64,000 bases of DNA from Deltaproteobacteria bacterium (GTDB lineage: Bacteria; Desulfobacterota; Syntrophobacteria; Syntrophobacterales; Syntrophobacteraceae), in assembly GCA_021777755.1 (NCBI GenBank), contig JAJYDE010000001.1:1-64000 (forward strand). The letters run 5' to 3'. Position 1 is the first letter of the stretch; every line of letters begins with the position of its first letter. The notes beneath the pieces were generated by a model. The model was not told the DNA's origin. It saw nothing but the letters and a program-made list of their open reading frames with translations, and made no database searches. This document shows positions 1 through 8,435 of this stretch, piece after piece. Made by a program: the position numbers and the translations under genes.

Positions 1-335
1 TTGAATCAGGCGGTGGGGTCCTACAGAAAAAGAAGTCCTAAGATAGCGTATTTTCCGGATTTTCTGCCTCTTTCACCCCTCTAACCCCGAAACTCCTGTT
101 CGAGGCACCTGCTACCGGGGGCGGCCAACTGGATCTACCGCGGGCAAACCCGGCGGTCGTGGTCGCTTCAACAGGGGATGAGCGTCATGGGGATTCTCTC
201 AAAGATGTGCTGGTCTAACCGCTTTGCCGGAAGGCCAGGCAAAAGCCAGGGGATGTATGGGCTATGCGGATGGCTGCATTGAGTGTCATGGCCGGTGCGG
301 GGTTGGGCACCCCTTTCCGTGCGGGGGGCGGGACT
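1..335. other. Gap with no recognised gene
   Basis: No convincing gene is visible between the window edge and the Wzi-like gene. Around 158-176 there is a small GC-rich hairpin-like stretch (CCGCGGG, loop CAAA, then CCCGGCGG). I could not match it to a riboswitch class; it lacks the conserved blocks of the c-di-GMP (GEMM) aptamer. A short plus-strand frame starting near 178 is under 40 codons and not recognisable. Confidence 0.5.
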
Positions 336-2069
336 TCAAAACTCGTACTTCACCTGCATCATGAGCAGGTTGTCCTGCTGGTTACTTCCCACCGTAAGGT
401 CGTAGTTCCGAATGTCTCCCCACGCATACCTCATCATGGCAGTAATCTCCGAATTGATATTGTAGGTGAGGTCGGCCCCTATCTGAAATTCATTTTCTAT
501 GGCACGTCCCACGTTGGCCCCTCTTTCCGTGTATCCTCCGTCCAATCCGACCTTGAGGTCGTTATATATATAGCGGGTTAGCCGCGCAAATCCCTGCCTG
601 GCGTCCGGCCCCATGGGGTCCCCCAAAATGAACCCGTAGTAGGTCATGCCGGATCTATAGACGGAGTGGCCATACCAGAAGCCGTTCAATACCGTCCCCG
701 GCCCTCCCTCGTTCACGTTGTCCGTGTACTCGAGTCTCAGGTCGGTCCTGGCGTCCGAGGTTAGCCGCGGGATGTACAAACCAATTTGGTAGCCAATGTC
801 TTGTAAGAAAAATGTCCGAATATTGTCAGGCTTAAACCCGGTGTCTTCACCACCCCACTCTCCGTAGAGTTCGGCGTCCTGGAAGTAAGGCATCCGATAA
901 CGAAAATCGAAGGCGGCTTCGTGGTTTTCGTTCTCGTTGTTGGTTCCTCCCATTTTTAGCATGGAGGCCAGTTCAAACCAGTTCAGAAAGGTTCCCGGCG
1001 ATCCGCTGCCAACCCCGCCGAATTGGAACGTCTGCGAGAAGCCCATCTCGAAGTTCGGGGTCGGCTTGAAGTCGAGTCGCTCCCCGCCGTAGAGGGTGTC
1101 GGAGTAATCGCGGTTGTCTTCGAGACGCGCGAAGAAAAAGGAGTATTTAAAGGGTCCCAGACCCCTTAGAAACCCTGGCAAAATGATCGGAGCGGGGTTG
1201 GAGACCTTTATCATGTCCAGAGGCGGAGCATTGTCTGTAAGGATAAGTGTTCCCGTATACCCCTGCCCCCACCACATCGAATCACGGCCGATTTCGATTT
1301 CAAAGGAATGCGAGCTTGCATACTTCACATACCCGGTGAGAAGAGCGACATCGTTTGTGCCGTAGCTTCCGACGGTGGCGGGCGTCCCTCCGCTCGCTAT
1401 TCCGCTGGAACCGTCCTGACGGAGCAGGAAAAGAGGCTCCACGTAGCCGGAAAACAGCCCCAAAAATTCGAAACTGGATGCAAATTGGAACGCGTAGTTG
1501 CTCCCGTTTCCGTAGACAATTCCCTGGTCGTTTGGCAACAGGGGCGTGCCCGTCCAGCCCACAATGTCGTTGCCCCTGCTTATGGGATACTGGTTCACCC
1601 CGCCGGTGTTTAGAAAATACTGCGGCTGCCCCTTGGAGTAGACGTAGGTCGCCTGGGCTTCGACGATGGGTTTTAGGGCTGTGGCGGAAGTCTCGGGAGT
1701 GCCGTGCCCGTAACGAGCCAGTTCTTCTCGGTATTCCTGCTTGAATCTATCCAGAAAATATGAAATCAGCGAAGGAAGGGCGGCATTCTCCCCCTTTGCG
1801 GCATCGATCGCCTCGCTCACCAGTCTTGCGACTTCCATCCGCGTGTATGGGCGCATTCCTTTTACGTCAGAGTGGATCAGGCCAAAGCCCGCCAGTTTGT
1901 CCAGCCCCTCGTATGCCCAATTATCCAAAGGCACGTTGTTCGAAGGATGAGCCAAGGCCATTTGACCGCCCCCGGTCACACCCACGACGATAGCCAGCAG
2001 GGCGATAGCGCAAAACCGCAATTTGGCCCGAGTCGAACAAATCGGCCCATATTTTCCGTAAAATGGCAT
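336..2069 (-). CDS. Wzi-like capsule assembly outer-membrane protein
   Basis: This is probably a surface beta-barrel that helps attach or assemble capsule-type polysaccharide at the outer membrane (Cap_assemb_Wzi family). From the ATG at 2069 the protein is about 577 residues. It has a signal peptide (hydrophobic CAIALLAIVVGV, cleavage near ALA-H). Next comes the short SLH-like block usual in this family (VPLDNWAYEGLDKLAGFG, then PYTRMEVARLVSEA). A long aromatic, strand-alternating barrel region follows, ending in a C-terminal Phe (KYEF) as in many outer-membrane proteins. A TTG start at 2189 would add 40 basic residues in front of the signal peptide and is less likely. It is divergent from the beta-helix gene and lies outside the main polysaccharide operon on the far side of its terminator. 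Export through Wza plus surface Wzi is a natural pairing, but the link is inferred. Confidence 0.8.
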   Translation of the reverse strand: MPFYGKYGPICSTRAKLRFCAIALLAIVVGVTGGGQMALAHPSNNVPLDNWAYEGLDKLAGFGLIHSDVKGMRPYTRMEVARLVSEAIDAAKGENAALPSLISYFLDRFKQEYREELARYGHGTPETSATALKPIVEAQATYVYSKGQPQYFLNTGGVNQYPISRGNDIVGWTGTPLLPNDQGIVYGNGSNYAFQFASSFEFLGLFSGYVEPLFLLRQDGSSGIASGGTPATVGSYGTNDVALLTGYVKYASSHSFEIEIGRDSMWWGQGYTGTLILTDNAPPLDMIKVSNPAPIILPGFLRGLGPFKYSFFFARLEDNRDYSDTLYGGERLDFKPTPNFEMGFSQTFQFGGVGSGSPGTFLNWFELASMLKMGGTNNENENHEAAFDFRYRMPYFQDAELYGEWGGEDTGFKPDNIRTFFLQDIGYQIGLYIPRLTSDARTDLRLEYTDNVNEGGPGTVLNGFWYGHSVYRSGMTYYGFILGDPMGPDARQGFARLTRYIYNDLKVGLDGGYTERGANVGRAIENEFQIGADLTYNINSEITAMMRYAWGDIRNYDLTVGSNQQDNLLMMQVKYEF

Positions 2070-2333
2070 AAGGTAAACTTTTCTCGGCTGTTTGGTCAGA
2101 AGTCCCTGAGACCTTATATATCGAAAGGCCACATTGTTCAAGGCCGGCTTTTTTCCTCTTCTGGTTTCCTCTTTCGGGTGCCGTTTCAATTGCCGGTTCT
2201 GGTTGCCGTTTGCAAAGCCGGGCGCTTTCCCTTATACCGCTATCTGCCAGACCGAGTTGAGCCGGCCGTTTAAAGCCGGCATTCCGGAGTCCGGAGGCAC
2301 TTGACCCTAAGACCAGCATCCAGGGGAGCAACC
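2070..2333. promoter_or_regulatory. Divergent intergenic region with GCCGGC inverted repeat
   Basis: This region must carry the promoters of both the Wzi-like gene (leftward) and the beta-helix gene (rightward). At 2261-2280 two GCCGGC hexamers flank CGTTTAAA, giving a symmetrical element that could be an operator. No clear -35/-10 pair was assigned. The ribosome site AGGGGAG just before 2334 fixes the beta-helix start. Confidence 0.35.
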
Positions 2334-4508
2334 ATGAAAACAAGAAAAATTTTAATCGCTATCGCTGCGGCGGGGGCGCTCGGGCTTCTGAGCACGGTGG
2401 CTTACTGCGGATGGGGCGGACCTGAGCCGTCCAAAAGCTTGGGGAACTACCGGAGTTTTTCCTTTTATGCGGACCGGCCCGGAAACGCCGCGGCAATTTG
2501 GATGCAGCCGGGCAATTCGCCGGCAAACCCGTGGAATGAGTTCTGGTTCGACCAGTCCGGGAATTTCAACCTGGGGGGGGGCATCATTGCCCCCGGCACG
2601 AGCAATCTCGGTTCCCTGAATATAGGCAATACGAACATCACGACTCAGGGCGTTCAAGCGCCAAACACCCCCGTTACGCCCAAGATGTACGACTCGTTAT
2701 GCGGGACATCCGGCCATGATTGCACCTCCGGCCTTGCGGATGCGTTCGGCACCCTCAACTCGTATGGCCAAGCGTCCAATTTCGATGTGCTTTTACCACA
2801 GGGCTCGAATTCGGCCCAGGCGTATTACGACTTCGGAGCGCAACTCAGTCTGCCCGACGGCATATATTTGCATGGCCCCTCAGGTACGATGAATGTTCGG
2901 ATGAGGTATACGGGATCGGCCAACAGTTCGGCGGCGCTCATTTGGGAAACCGCCGCGGCAAGCGGGTCGAATGCCGGTTGTACGGGCGCGGGCGTACCAT
3001 ACCCCTGGTGCTCCGGCACTGGAACCGCAAACGCGCATCCGTGGGCCTACAATGACATGGAAAATATAGAATTCGACGCCAACAATCTGGCCGGATATGC
3101 CTTCGCCCTCTCGGGCGCTCTCCCGGTTACTGGGAACGCGCAGTACAACAAATGGCAAGGCTGCTCATTCACGAGTGGTACTGTTGCCGCCATGATGCTT
3201 GGAAACAATAACCCCGATGTCTCAGTGTCTTCCAACTATTTGACTAACGATCAATGGCAGCTTTCACCTATAGGGATTATTTTAAACAGTCAAAATAATT
3301 ACAACACTTATATTGACGGTGGAACATTCTATTACAACACGGCTTATGATGTCGTCCAGTTATCCGCAGGGAATACAAATATAACTGATACGGAGTTCTC
3401 CCTGAAACCGGTGACGAGTTCCTCGGCAACTTATACGAACAGCACTCCATATGCCGTCTATATGGTCGATGGCACACTCAATATCCATGGAATCTATATG
3501 GAAGATTTGCGCCTGGCCTATCTCGATCCGTCGGTGAGCGGTAGAACCTATCAACAAGTCACGATCGAAGGCGTCCACACGAATGCGTCCTGGATGACCA
3601 CCACAAACTTTCCCAACGGTGTCTGGTCGATATACAACAAGTCGGCAAGTCTGTTCCTGCGCGATGCCAGCTTTAACTCATACAATGGCAGTAACGCACC
3701 GGCGGCGGCCAATATCTACAGCGCGGGTAAAATTGACATCGCGAATTGCGATCTTGGCCCTTACGGAATGCTGTTCATACCACCCGGAAGCATCGGTGCG
3801 CAGCAGTCGATAGTAGAGGGAAGAGCGGTAGGGCATTACAACAACCTCCTTCCCAACTGGAATTTTGCTTATTGGCTCTCCTCAAGTACGCCAGCCTATT
3901 GGGGTGGTTCCGGTTATGGTACATATACCCTGTCGCAGGATAGTACCTACGCATCCGTAATGCAGACCGGCTCGGCAAACAACCTGCAAATAAATGTGAC
4001 AGCAGCCGCGGCGAGTTATCTTGCCGGGTTGGCGACCAACTTCCCGGTTGGAAATCAGCAATGGGTAACGGCGGTAGCGTTCGGCAGGGCAAGTTCCACA
4101 AGCCTTACCCCAAGGTTTTATGATGCACATGGTAATGGCGGAACTACCTGCGAGTTCTTCACGATAGGCAGCGACTCCAACTATTTCGTGGCAACTTATG
4201 AGATAAATCTGACGGGGCTGGCCGCGGGTAGTTTGGATACCCTGTTTTTCGGCCTTAATGTGGGCCAGACCGGTCAACTATGGGTGGGGTCGATTGTGTT
4301 GATCCCCGGCAGATTTCCCGAAGGGGAGGCCTCCGGTCTTTGGCTTGCGGCCCCGACCACCGTTTTCCCGCCTCTGAGCGGGGCGGGCGCCCCGACGTTC
4401 AACGCCTGGCAGGCCGGGCTGACTTACATTAACACAGCACCAAGTCCGCACACCGTTTACACAAGCGTCCAGACCGGAACCGGTGCGAGCGATTGGGTGC
4501 AGCCCTAA
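2334..4508 (+). CDS. Secreted right-handed beta-helix protein
   Basis: About 724 residues. It starts at the ATG at 2334, preceded by AGGGGAG, with a clear signal peptide (KTRKILIAIAAAGALGLL, cleavage near residue 25). The body is rich in Asn, Gly, Ser, Thr and aromatic residues and poor in Lys. It has repeated short strand-turn units in the middle (about residues 240-420, for example NNYNTYIDGGTFYYN), typical of parallel beta-helices such as pectate-lyase-like and phage tailspike folds. A jelly-roll-like stretch follows (about 500-660), then a C-terminal module (NAWQAGLTYINTAP) seen in structural or tail-like secreted proteins. No catalytic residues can be assigned with confidence. Its position opposite the Wzi-like gene suggests a role in binding, trimming or displaying exported polysaccharide; this is inference. 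Confidence 0.6.
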   Translation: MKTRKILIAIAAAGALGLLSTVAYCGWGGPEPSKSLGNYRSFSFYADRPGNAAAIWMQPGNSPANPWNEFWFDQSGNFNLGGGIIAPGTSNLGSLNIGNTNITTQGVQAPNTPVTPKMYDSLCGTSGHDCTSGLADAFGTLNSYGQASNFDVLLPQGSNSAQAYYDFGAQLSLPDGIYLHGPSGTMNVRMRYTGSANSSAALIWETAAASGSNAGCTGAGVPYPWCSGTGTANAHPWAYNDMENIEFDANNLAGYAFALSGALPVTGNAQYNKWQGCSFTSGTVAAMMLGNNNPDVSVSSNYLTNDQWQLSPIGIILNSQNNYNTYIDGGTFYYNTAYDVVQLSAGNTNITDTEFSLKPVTSSSATYTNSTPYAVYMVDGTLNIHGIYMEDLRLAYLDPSVSGRTYQQVTIEGVHTNASWMTTTNFPNGVWSIYNKSASLFLRDASFNSYNGSNAPAAANIYSAGKIDIANCDLGPYGMLFIPPGSIGAQQSIVEGRAVGHYNNLLPNWNFAYWLSSSTPAYWGGSGYGTYTLSQDSTYASVMQTGSANNLQINVTAAAASYLAGLATNFPVGNQQWVTAVAFGRASSTSLTPRFYDAHGNGGTTCEFFTIGSDSNYFVATYEINLTGLAAGSLDTLFFGLNVGQTGQLWVGSIVLIPGRFPEGEASGLWLAAPTTVFPPLSGAGAPTFNAWQAGLTYINTAPSPHTVYTSVQTGTGASDWVQP

Positions 4509-4553
4509 GTTCTATCAAGATATGGCAATATTTTTCTTCCGGAAAATCGATCG

Positions 4554-4595
4554 AAAAAGGGAGCCCTTGGCCGTAACCGGTCAAGGGCTCCCTGT
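4554..4595 (-). terminator. Strong intrinsic terminator of the polysaccharide operon
   Basis: GGGAGCCCTTG (4559-4569) pairs perfectly with CAAGGGCTCCC (4582-4592). The inner GCC/GGT extends the stem to about 14 bp around a GTAACC loop. Read leftward, the hairpin is followed by CCTTTTTCG, the T-run expected for a minus-strand terminator. It lies about 75 bases past the last minus-strand gene and about 50 bases past the stop of the convergent beta-helix gene, so it may work in both directions. Confidence 0.8.
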
Positions 4596-4668
4596 AAGAA
4601 GCTGGGCCAGCTCCTTCTCGACGGCATGGTCTTCGGCCCAACGTACGGACGACAAACGTGCTCCTTCG

Positions 4669-5436
4669 TCAGTTCAACTTCCGATGAATATAGTACTTCA
4701 CTGTCGCAGCTGTTTCGTAAAAGACCGTTTCCCACTTGTCAATGGATGAACCGCCGGGGATTCCCATACTGGCCTTGCAGCAATGTTTCACGAGGTATCC
4801 GGTGGGAGCGGCGAAAGGATTCATCCCCAATTGAGTGAATATTTTCATGGCGCGCGGCATGTGGCTTGCCGAAGTAACCAGAATGAAACGCCCGTTTTTG
4901 AGTAAGGGCTTCAACAACCGAGCCTCATCCAGGGTGGTCAGCGATTCTCTTTCAAGAATGATGTCGTCAGATTTAACACCGAGTTCCCGTGCAACGACAG
5001 CCATGAGGTCCGCGTCTGTCGAGGAACAGATTCCCGGGCCGCCGGAGAGCACCAATTTGGCTTTTCCGAGCTTGTAATAGAGCCTTACGCCCTCGACCAG
5101 CCGGACAAGGCCCGCGTAATTGAACCGGCTCTCCGGGGGGATGTCGGGGTCTTGGACGTGTCCTGCCGCCAAGACCACTATGAATCCGACATCATTTAGT
5201 CCTCTAATGGAGACCTCATCGAGTTTAAGCTGCCCGTAGCGGTGCTCGATGGGGCCCAAAGCCATGTTGGAAAAAAAAGGGAGACTGAAAAAAAGCAACA
5301 GTAGCGCCCCGAGGGTGGCTAAAACTCTTCCCTGCTTCCGGAACCTTGACGTCCACAAGCAGATAACGCCCGCCATAATAATAGCCGTGCATAACGGGAC
5401 AGGCAGGAGGGAGTATAACAGGTATTCAATCATCAA
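4669..5436 (-). CDS. YdcF/SanA/ElyC-family (DUF218) membrane protein
   Basis: 255 residues. Two N-terminal membrane helices (about residues 5-27 and 38-60) are followed by a DUF218 domain. Family signatures are visible: a VVLAAGH strand, LVLSGGPG, a central ARELGVKSDDIILERES block with TTLDEA, and LVTSASHMPRAMKIF near the C-terminus. Family members affect envelope integrity and the handling of lipid-linked precursors (ElyC, SanA), though biochemical activity is poorly defined. It is the last gene of the minus-strand locus, 11 bases after the preceding glycosyltransferase remnant. A role in polysaccharide carrier recycling is plausible but unproven. Confidence 0.85.
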   Translation of the reverse strand: MMIEYLLYSLLPVPLCTAIIMAGVICLWTSRFRKQGRVLATLGALLLLFFSLPFFSNMALGPIEHRYGQLKLDEVSIRGLNDVGFIVVLAAGHVQDPDIPPESRFNYAGLVRLVEGVRLYYKLGKAKLVLSGGPGICSSTDADLMAVVARELGVKSDDIILERESLTTLDEARLLKPLLKNGRFILVTSASHMPRAMKIFTQLGMNPFAAPTGYLVKHCCKASMGIPGGSSIDKWETVFYETAATVKYYIHRKLN

Positions 5437-5447
5437 AAACGGGTTGA

Positions 5448-6119
5448 TTAAGAAAGCTCGTAGGCTTCGTTGATGATACGGTTGTTTACGATGTCCTGGC
5501 TGAATTCAGTTACCGCTTTAAATCGCGAGTGTCTGCCGAATTCTTCGCGCTTCGGGGCGTCTTCCATGAGTGACTCAAGCCGTAGGATAAAAGACTCACA
5601 ATCCCTGATTGGGACCAAATAGCCGTTTTTGCCTTCATCGACAACTTCCCTGCAACCCGGATGGTCCGTGGTCACCACGGGCTTTCCCATCGCAAGCCCC
5701 TCAAGAAGCGTCTGCGGCACACCCTCGGGATAGTATGAGGGCAGAACAACGATGTCGGACATTGCAACAAATCGCACGATATCGTGTCTGAAATTATTGA
5801 TGACAATAATCCCCTGGTCTTTGAACCTGGTCACGAATGATTGGGGGACGGTATCGGGGCTGCCCGGGTCTTCGGGCGCCACCAGGATAAATGTCCAGCC
5901 GGGATGTTTGAGTTGTAATGTTTGGGCTGCCACGAGGAATTCACGCACCCCTTTGCTCCATACCAGTCTCGCACAAACCATCAATATGCAATGGTTCCCG
6001 GGGGCCATTGCGAATTCTTCGCGCAAATTATCCACAGCCTCGGCATCAACAGATGTGGGCGAGAATTTCTCCGTATCTATTCCGATCCCTCGTATAACAA
6101 TTCCTTTCTTTTCAGGCAC
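5448..6119 (-). pseudogene. Glycosyltransferase family 4, C-terminal half only
   Basis: About 223 residues corresponding to the second Rossmann domain of a GT-B enzyme: VRGIGIDTEKF-type linker, MVCARLVWSKGVREF, and the nucleotide-sugar block YPEGVPQTLLEGLAMGKPVV with NGYLVPIRD. The acceptor-binding N-terminal domain is missing. Upstream, another frame encodes a short stretch (KKQEAIRKM) that fits the end of the first domain, so a deletion plus frameshift is likely. It is clearly related to the next gene upstream (shared PxNPDxVPxS-type and NGYLVPIRD segments), suggesting an old duplication. If translated from the GTG at 6119 it would not be a complete GT-B enzyme. Confidence 0.7.
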
Positions 6120-6208
6120 ATCTTTCTGATTGCCTCCTGTTTTTTGCGCATCTAAAGGTGACGATTACTTTCTTTCTCGTCGGCTCGATGACCGAGTTTC
6201 CTATTCGT

Positions 6209-7360
6209 CTATACTAACCGTGCAACAGCGTATTGAACAATTTTCCTTTCGTCGAACTTCTCTTTCGCCTTCAACCTGGAATACGAACCAAATCGTTTCA
6301 TCTTTTCGGGATTATCTATCAAATCTTCTATGGATTTTGCAAGGGCCTTGGAATCTCTGATCGGAACAAGATACCCATTCTGTCCCTCTTCCACTGCGGA
6401 TTTGCAATCAATACTGTCCGCGGAAATAAGCGGCTTACCCATGGACATTGGTTCCAGCAGCGACCTAGGGTAACCACCTTCCTTGTAGTACGTGGGCGCC
6501 ACGGCTAAATCAGATACGGCGTAGAGTTCCCTTATATCATTTCTGAACCCCAGCCATTTGAGCCGAGCCTTTTTTTCCATTTCCCTGATATAGCTCTCCG
6601 GAACAAAATCAGGATTACCGGGCTCGAGGGGGGCAACGAGAACAAACGTGACGTCAGTGCGCTTGCTACTAATAAGCTCAGCTGCTTCGGCATATTCTCT
6701 TATGCCTTTGGACCAAATCATCCTCGCGACCATCATTACGGTCTTATCGTTCTCTCCTATCCCCAGCTCTCGTTTTAGATCTGCAATCACGCGATCACTT
6801 ACCATAGATGGGGAATAAAAGTCAGTGTCAAGATAGTTTCTCGTCAAGATAGTCTTCTGGGTGCTCACAATTTTCTTGCGGATAAAAAAGGACATATCGT
6901 TAGGATTGGTGAACCATACCCGGTCACTTAAGAAACAGGAAACTCTATAGAGCAGTAGAAAAACGAACTGCTTAAGCTTTGTTTTGAAACCGGGAGGTAG
7001 CGTAAAAACCCCTCCCAGGCCCACAACATGGATGGCAATTTTTCGGGCCCCTGCCATCGCGGCAGCAATTGTGCCGTAAATGTTGGCTTTTGTAGAAAAA
7101 GTGAGGACCAGATCGAATCGTTTCGACCTGAAAACACGATACAAGCCGAACAAATATATCAAGTCTTTGGAAAAACTAGTATATCTATCAATGTCGACAT
7201 CCTGGACATGAACACCCAGGTTTGTGAGCTCCTGCCTGTAATCTCCTGCTGAGCAAATCACATAGACTTCAGAATCCTTTACGGATTTAAGCTCTTTAAT
7301 GATACCCTTGCAGAACAGTACAATGGATAGGTCGTCTGGACAAACCAATGCAATATTCAT
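6209..7360 (-). CDS. Glycosyltransferase family 4
   Basis: 383 residues from the ATG at 7360, which has GGAAGGTG just upstream; a longer start at 7432 adds 24 non-homologous residues. The N-terminus MNIALVCPDD opens the first Rossmann fold, and GLGGVFTLPPGF is the acceptor-side loop. Near residue 210 VMMVARMIWSKGIREYAEA starts the donor domain, which ends with the GT4 signature GGYPRSLLEPMSMGKPLI and NGYLVPIRD. It should transfer a sugar from a nucleotide donor onto the lipid-linked repeat unit at the cytoplasmic face. It lies immediately upstream of its truncated paralogue. Confidence 0.85.
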   Translation of the reverse strand: MNIALVCPDDLSIVLFCKGIIKELKSVKDSEVYVICSAGDYRQELTNLGVHVQDVDIDRYTSFSKDLIYLFGLYRVFRSKRFDLVLTFSTKANIYGTIAAAMAGARKIAIHVVGLGGVFTLPPGFKTKLKQFVFLLLYRVSCFLSDRVWFTNPNDMSFFIRKKIVSTQKTILTRNYLDTDFYSPSMVSDRVIADLKRELGIGENDKTVMMVARMIWSKGIREYAEAAELISSKRTDVTFVLVAPLEPGNPDFVPESYIREMEKKARLKWLGFRNDIRELYAVSDLAVAPTYYKEGGYPRSLLEPMSMGKPLISADSIDCKSAVEEGQNGYLVPIRDSKALAKSIEDLIDNPEKMKRFGSYSRLKAKEKFDERKIVQYAVARLV

Positions 7361-7504
7361 GTACACCTTCCGTAGTGAAATTGTCAATATTAGGCTGGTT
7401 CGGAAAATAAAACGAAACTTTCCTGTCGCCATCTCGGAATGAGCGAATGCACAGATAATCGAACAAGGCGGCTAAAACATAGAGTAACCGTTCACCGGGG
7501 AGTT

Positions 7505-8157
7505 TCATTTGAGAAGTGAGGGCGACGGCTCCTGCCGGAAGAACGCGGCCATAAGGTGAGAGAGGAACCGAAAAGAATTTTTCTGCTGCATCTGGTAGGT
7601 TCGAGTAACGGTGAGGATTCTTTCAGTGAAACGCTCTCCTTCGGGGGACTGATTCCCGAAGCTTATTTTTCGCCATTGAACGGCAGGCCGGATGGCCCGT
7701 TCAGCCACGTTGTTAGTTGGCTCGATACCCCCAACGCGCAAGAAGGTGAAAAGAATGTCCCGGTTTTTGAGGAAACCGGTTGCCCGCCTCCGGACGTCTT
7801 TATCCGAGCTTTCGTGGTAGCGCGGGCACGAGCTTTTCATGCGGCCCCGGATGAGGGCGCTCGTCTGCCACAACTCTTCGCGGGTGCAACCGGCTTCCGT
7901 GAAGGCGTACCAATAGCTAAAGAGCGTTCCGACTTCCTTTAGCATATGCTTGGCAAACTGATATGCATCCGGACTCGCGCTGTGTCCTTGAGACATTTTA
8001 ACTTGCGTATAAGGTGCGCCCGGCAGAGTTGGCGAACCCCGGATTTATGATATTTGTTATACGCTGAGTGGTCGTCGCTCGTGATCACCCCTGAAAAGGA
8101 TGCGCCAGGGACGGATTCCAGGACCTTCGATGCCCTGCTGGAGGCGACTTGGAAGAA
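7505..8157 (-). pseudogene. IS66-family transposase remnant
   Basis: The C-terminal two thirds of an IS66 DDE transposase. In one frame from about 8157 down to 7985 it reads GVITSDDHSAYNKYHKSG and RQLCRAHLIRKLKCLKD. After a frameshift near 7980 it continues in the frame ending at 7505 with EPTNNVAERAIRPAVQWRK, SFGNQSPEGERF and LTVTRTYQMQ, all hallmarks of IS66 TnpC. The N-terminal part, tnpA/tnpB and both IS ends are absent. Its upstream edge is joined directly to a truncated methyltransferase gene, so this is a deletion junction rather than an intact insertion. Confidence 0.85.
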
Positions 8158-8378
8158 TATTCATCCAACTGAGTGCGCGAATGGATCTTCCACTGGAATC
8201 CGAAATTGTCGGCATAGTTTTCTGAAGGGACGAAACGGGGTATGCTCTGTCTTATGGCGAACTGAGCTGAACATGGTTGGCATTGCAGATAGCCCCCGCA
8301 TGGCGACAAAGATAGCTGGGTGCTCTTTTGGCAGTCGGGGCAGCGCAGCGCGGCCAGAAGTTCGGATTTCGTCAACAA
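8152..8378 (-). pseudogene. Methyltransferase N-terminal fragment with zinc ribbon
   Basis: A short frame from a TTG at 8378 (GGAG just upstream). It encodes the Trm112-like zinc ribbon found at the start of many polysaccharide-locus methyltransferases: LRCPDCQK then LQCQPCSAQ (CxxC...CxxC). The usual linker IPRFVPSENYADNFGFQW follows. It stops being methyltransferase-like after QLDEYS, exactly where the IS66 frame begins, so the SAM-binding domain has been lost. It lies downstream of the AsnB-like gene. Confidence 0.75.
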
Positions 8379-8435
8379 ACTCCTTCAGTTTTCCTCTATA
8401 TGTTTGATCAGCAAAAACGGCAGAGGCTAACACAA

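Noticed and set aside
100-200. GGGCAAACCC hairpin considered as a c-di-GMP (GEMM) riboswitch
   Set aside because: Only the GGGCAAACC-like piece matches; the second conserved helix and the GACGCAAAG block are missing.
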